A stretch of 8,648 nucleotides of DNA from Rhodobiaceae bacterium (lineage in GTDB: Bacteria > Pseudomonadota > Alphaproteobacteria > RS24), in the NCBI GenBank assembly GCA_002683515.1, contig NYTN01000087.1:1-8648 (forward strand), written 5' to 3'. Shown here piece by piece: positions 5,748-8,648 of this stretch; within the stretch, counting starts at the first letter, position 1; each line of letters opens with the position of its first letter. The position numbers were made by a program, and so were the translations under genes. The notes beneath the pieces are model-generated. The model was not told where the DNA came from. It saw nothing but the letters and a program-made list of their open reading frames with translations, and ran no database searches.

Positions 5748-7298
5748 TCACCGTTCGCCCCAAGTAATGGAGCCGTTGACAGTATTAGAATTGTCGGCAA
5801 CGCTTTCAACTACAAGAGTGAGGATGTCACCGGCACTTCCACCGTCGTTGGAAATGGGACGAGTCAAGAACTCTCTGTTGTAACGGAAGATCTCTTCCAA
5901 CATCAAGTTCTGACCGTCGTCGTCCCCAGAGAAAAACGTTGCAACCGTCTCTCCACCGCTTAAAGCCGTAGCTGTTGTGTTGTACTCTATGGCCGAAAGT
6001 TGAGCGCTAGAAGTGAAACTTGCCGTGTCGGTAGCAGGATCAATTGTCACTCCACCGACAGTCAAGGCTGTGGGGTTTTTAATCAACGAAAATTTAGCTC
6101 GGAACTGGCTTGAAAAGTTCAGCATCAGCGGAACAACTCGCATGATGTTGGTCTTGCTATTGCCGTCTGCGTTGACGATGTTTTCTTTGCAACGCAGGCT
6201 CAGCAAAGGGCGAGAAGTGCCAGTGTTAATCGAGGCAGCACTTCCGGGCTGACTAAAAATGTCGTACTTAGAAGCGTCACCACCATCAATTTCGGCCTTG
6301 GTGCCGTAAATCTTGAGGTAGACGGCTTGAGTGAGGTTGCCAGTCTTCTTGACACGGAATGTCAAGGGAAGATTGGGATTACCAAGACTTGGGAAAGGAA
6401 TGCGATCGCAAGTGTTGATCTGATGAACGGTCACCCATCGAGCTTGCTTGGCTACTTCTCCAGAAGCTAAATTCTCGTCTTTGGGCACATATGCCATCAA
6501 ACGAGCAGCAGATCCGCCGTACCAGCCCATTTGGATACGGAACATTGTCACGTTTGAAAGGCTTAGCGTGTGAACACTGCTGCCTACACCATCAAGCTTG
6601 TCGCCGTTAAAAGAACTGCGGGGAACAATTTCTTCCAGAACAGAAGGATCGTTAGGCAGTACTCGGTAACGATTTCCGTTATAAAGATTACTGGCATCAT
6701 TGATCGTAAAGTCGGTTGAGCCGACAGGAGCGCCGTGGTTTTGAGGGCTCTCTCCAGAATTGGTACGACGAACAAAGAATAAATCGTTGCCAACGATGCG
6801 AATGATATAACCGTTTTTTTGGTCCCAAATACCGAATTCAATGTCAGCGTTAGTGTCTTTGAGCATGGACACGCCAAAGCTCACGTCAGTAATGCGACCT
6901 GTCTGATAAGGGAACACCAGACGACTCTGCATCTGAGCGACAGTTGCATTGGTTGCATTGCTGTTGACAAGCAACTGAGCACCACTTTCTAGAGGTAGGT
7001 GCGTGACCGTGGAGTAATCAGGAGTGCCGGTATCGTTTGCAGTGAGTTTCCAGGCTTTCGGATCAATCGCCAGGATGTTAGTACTATCCCACAATTGCAA
7101 GCTGCTCTGCACTCGGGGGTTCCCAAGCAGGTCGTCATGCACCTCGCTAGGAGCACTGAGGTTGTCCAGAATCGGAACAGGAGACTGATCGCTGGCGATG
7201 GCAACCGGCAACGAATTGGCCATTGTGGCCTGGCCGGCAGCAATAGGCTCCGATCGGCCAACTGTTACTACCTGTTTACCTTCTTCAATGTCAGGCAT
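5748..7298 (-). CDS. Large phage structural protein, paralogue A (516 aa)
   Basis: ATG at 7298 lies 6 nt after the upstream TAA; only a weak AAGAAA precedes it. The N-terminal 45 residues (VVTVGRSEPIAAGQ, then ANSLPVAIASDQSPVPI) are a module often seen at the start of marine phage virion proteins. The central region, residues about 54-375, holds a set of motifs shared with the next gene: DDLLGN (55-60), FPYQTGR (129-135), RSSFNGDKLDG (227-237), GWYGGSAARL (258-267), RWVTVHQ (287-293) and PSLGNPNLPLTF (303-314). This matches my memory of T4-like cyanophage structural proteins carrying FNGD-x-LDG and a W-x-G-x-x-x-x-R segment. The C-terminal 140 residues differ from the paralogue and end in NGSITWGER, a common ending style for such proteins. 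The fold is probably beta-rich, with no signal peptide or enzyme motif. A virion role is confident; the exact location in the particle is not. Confidence 0.85.
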   Translation of the reverse strand: MPDIEEGKQVVTVGRSEPIAAGQATMANSLPVAIASDQSPVPILDNLSAPSEVHDDLLGNPRVQSSLQLWDSTNILAIDPKAWKLTANDTGTPDYSTVTHLPLESGAQLLVNSNATNATVAQMQSRLVFPYQTGRITDVSFGVSMLKDTNADIEFGIWDQKNGYIIRIVGNDLFFVRRTNSGESPQNHGAPVGSTDFTINDASNLYNGNRYRVLPNDPSVLEEIVPRSSFNGDKLDGVGSSVHTLSLSNVTMFRIQMGWYGGSAARLMAYVPKDENLASGEVAKQARWVTVHQINTCDRIPFPSLGNPNLPLTFRVKKTGNLTQAVYLKIYGTKAEIDGGDASKYDIFSQPGSAASINTGTSRPLLSLRCKENIVNADGNSKTNIMRVVPLMLNFSSQFRAKFSLIKNPTALTVGGVTIDPATDTASFTSSAQLSAIEYNTTATALSGGETVATFFSGDDDGQNLMLEEIFRYNREFLTRPISNDGGSAGDILTLVVESVADNSNTVNGSITWGER

Positions 7299-7304
7299 TG
7301 TTTC

Positions 7305-7985
7305 TTAGATCGAGGTGATGCGAGGCTTGACTTTCAGCGTGCCTATGACAATCGTATCTTCTTTTAGTACTTTTACAGTACCGCCAGAGGCGACTGAGCT
7401 AAATAAAGGCGTTCCGCTAGTTGGATTGATCTCAAACGTCGTGTTGTCGACGATAGTCAGCGTATTTGTAGTGTAAGTTGTATTGTAGCCAGCAACAGAT
7501 GTGCCAGCGATACGCACAATGTCGTTTGACCCCAGGCCGTGATCCACGCTGGTAGTAACACGTATCTTCGTGGTGTTTAATGATGGATCAACAACAGTTC
7601 CTGAAGAGATACTTGAAATACCAGACCCTGCATCAATATAAAACAACTCTTTTAAATCCCATAAAAGCACACGGTCAGCGTCAATGGGATCTAGAGATTG
7701 CTCCAAAGCACCATAGTCCAGTGATCGCTCCACGTAACCAAGTGAGACATCGCGAGCCAACGCTTCTGTTTGAGAAGCACTCAGAGCAAGCTTTAGATGC
7801 CCAAGCGTCGGCAGCTTAGTAATCGCAAAAGTGTCAGCGACAGTAGTTCCTGAAAACGAATCCTTAATCTGAGCAATTAATTCAGATCCCGTAAAGTCAC
7901 GATTCGTCCCTACTGGTTTTTGAAAGGCAAGATACAGCTCGTCAAAACTGTCACCCTCGCGAACTGTTACGTTAATACTCTCCAT
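7305..7985 (-). CDS. BppU-like baseplate protein with inserted FCCH-like module
   Basis: 226 residues. Residues 1-115 (ITVREGDSF, then DFTGSELIAQIKDS, then LGHLKLALSASQTEAL, then DRVLLWDLKELF) follow the pattern of the BppU-type immunoglobulin-like N-terminal domain of phage baseplate upper proteins: an opening R-x-GD-S/T-F strand, a D-x-TG turn, a G-x-L-x-L-x-LS-x-x-x-T segment and a W/YD-L strand. The closing strand expected of that domain, usually G-x-L-x-V-x-P-x-(I/V)-T, appears only at residues 213-224 (VIGTLKVKPRIT). Between them, about residues 117-206, lies a module with VDHGLGSNDIVRIAG and NTTFEI, which resembles the E1-FCCH-like beta domain common in phage structural proteins. The start is fixed by the ATG overlapping the upstream TAA. 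It probably acts at the baseplate or fibre attachment site; that role is inferred from the fold pattern, not from a search. Confidence 0.8.
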   Translation of the reverse strand: MESINVTVREGDSFDELYLAFQKPVGTNRDFTGSELIAQIKDSFSGTTVADTFAITKLPTLGHLKLALSASQTEALARDVSLGYVERSLDYGALEQSLDPIDADRVLLWDLKELFYIDAGSGISSISSGTVVDPSLNTTKIRVTTSVDHGLGSNDIVRIAGTSVAGYNTTYTTNTLTIVDNTTFEINPTSGTPLFSSVASGGTVKVLKEDTIVIGTLKVKPRITSI

Positions 7986-7987
7986 TA
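7983..7987 (-). promoter_or_regulatory. TAATG stop-start overlap (translational coupling)
   Basis: On the minus strand the TAA stop of the coiled-coil gene (7987-7985) shares its last A with the ATG of the BppU-like gene (7985-7983). No Shine-Dalgarno sequence is evident just upstream, so re-initiation by the terminating ribosome is the simplest reading. It also fixes the downstream start. Confidence 0.7.
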
Positions 7988-8648
7988 GCCGTCAATCAGT
8001 TTGTCAAGGTTGGCGATCATTTCTTGACGCAGTGAGGAAGTGCTTCGGCGTGGCTGCTTCAACTCTTCTATACGATAGAGAAGATCTTGTTTTTCAGTTT
8101 TAAGTCTATCGACTTCATGCTGAAAATTTGACACCAGAGTAGACGCGGCGATACCTTCTTTTACTTGTGATTGAAGCACGTCATTTTCGGCTTGCAGAAT
8201 AGCTAATTGCTTGCGTGCAACTTTTAGCGTTTGTTTGACGCTGTCAGAAAGCGCTTCTTTTTCAATAATTTCAGTACGCACTTCAGGTTTCTGCGCTTCT
8301 GTCAGCTTGCGTTGCAAGATTGAACAGTCCGACTGGAATTGCGCAAGCTTGCCAGTGGCTGCAGCAGCACGACCCTCTAGCCCCTGAATAGCCATCTCTG
8401 CTCGCCTCAGATTACTTTCCAGCTCTTTAATGCGCTCTCTGCCTTTCTCTGCCTCCATCTTCCACATCGCTTGATCCACCCCAGCGGTTCGACCTGTCCT
8501 GACAGATTCTTTGCGTTGCATTCCACGAACAACATCCAGTGATACCTCTGCTCCGTGAGGCACATGCCAACGCTCGCTGTATTCAACTTTGCTCAGATCA
8601 AACTGATCCTTCCAACCCGCGTGAAACACTGTGGTGGAAATATTAGGA
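7985..8648 (-). CDS. Coiled-coil phage protein, 5' end outside window
   Basis: The frame is open from the right edge to a TAA at 7987-7985. A GTG at 8629-8627 could be a start and would give 214 residues, but no Shine-Dalgarno sequence precedes it. The frame continues upstream without a stop (codons for PNISTT) and reads smoothly into FHAGWKDQFDLSKVEYSERWHVPHGAEVSLDVVRG, so I think the true start lies beyond the window. Numbered from the GTG, residues 1-38 look like the end of a folded domain rich in aromatic residues. Residues about 52-115 and 127-195 are heptad-rich and highly charged (for example KELESNLRRAEMAIQGLEGR and EVDRLKTEKQDLLYRIEELK), as expected of a long coiled coil interrupted around a QKPEVRTE segment. 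No catalytic motif or transmembrane segment is seen. Its stop overlaps the start of the next gene, so it belongs to the virion operon. A structural or scaffold-like role is inferred; I do not recognise the family. Confidence 0.75.
   Translation of the reverse strand, partial: PNISTTVFHAGWKDQFDLSKVEYSERWHVPHGAEVSLDVVRGMQRKESVRTGRTAGVDQAMWKMEAEKGRERIKELESNLRRAEMAIQGLEGRAAAATGKLAQFQSDCSILQRKLTEAQKPEVRTEIIEKEALSDSVKQTLKVARKQLAILQAENDVLQSQVKEGIAASTLVSNFQHEVDRLKTEKQDLLYRIEELKQPRRSTSSLRQEMIANLDKLIDG

Noticed and set aside
6584..6877. Shadow frames within the structural genes (for example minus-strand 97 and 90 residues, plus-strand 122 residues near 6999-7367)
   Set aside because: They overlap a longer gene with clear paralogy and recognisable motifs, and lack ribosome sites or family-like sequence.
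1..8648. Search for a defence system, integrase, CRISPR array, tRNA or insertion sequence
   Set aside because: No nuclease, transposase, recombinase or repeat-spacer pattern was seen; every long minus-strand frame fits a virion protein.

Overview
The window is a single block of phage virion genes, all read from the minus strand, so transcription runs from high to low coordinates. It most likely comes from a tailed phage of the marine T4-like (cyanomyovirus) type. The grounds are recognisable tail-fibre sequence styles, a pair of large structural paralogues, and a cupredoxin-like phage module that I associate with cyanophages and related marine phages. One GCGATCGC (HIP1-type) octamer is weakly consistent with a cyanobacterial host. 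The host and phage assignment is inference from sequence style, not from any search.

In transcription order: (1) a coiled-coil protein whose reading frame runs off the right edge (7985-8648); (2) a protein with a BppU-like baseplate N-terminal domain, apparently split by an E1-FCCH-like beta module (7305-7985); (3) and (4) two paralogous large structural proteins of 516 and 696 residues (5748-7298, 3650-5740); (5) a 272-residue protein that looks like a lectin-like fold, also split by an FCCH-like module (2829-3647); (6) a 612-residue modular tail-fibre protein ending in a glycine-rich tail (987-2825); (7) a 125-residue beta-rich small protein (571-948); (8) the first 177 residues of a cupredoxin-like structural protein that runs off the left edge (1-532).

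Genes 1 to 6 are packed with a 1-nt overlap or gaps of 2 to 7 nt and mostly poor Shine-Dalgarno sequences, which suggests translational coupling. The last two genes each follow a 38-nt gap and have clearer ribosome binding sites. A 7-bp hairpin sits directly before the AGGAGG of the last gene. No tRNA, CRISPR array, mobile element, integrase or defence gene is visible, and no convincing promoter or U-tailed terminator. There is no gene-free stretch over 300 bases.

The set reads as an assembly-line module for the adsorption apparatus (baseplate periphery, fibres and decorations). The most interesting points are the repeated insertion of one small beta module into different host folds, the apparently complete type-1 copper ligand set in a virion protein, and several perfect inverted repeats inside or between genes.
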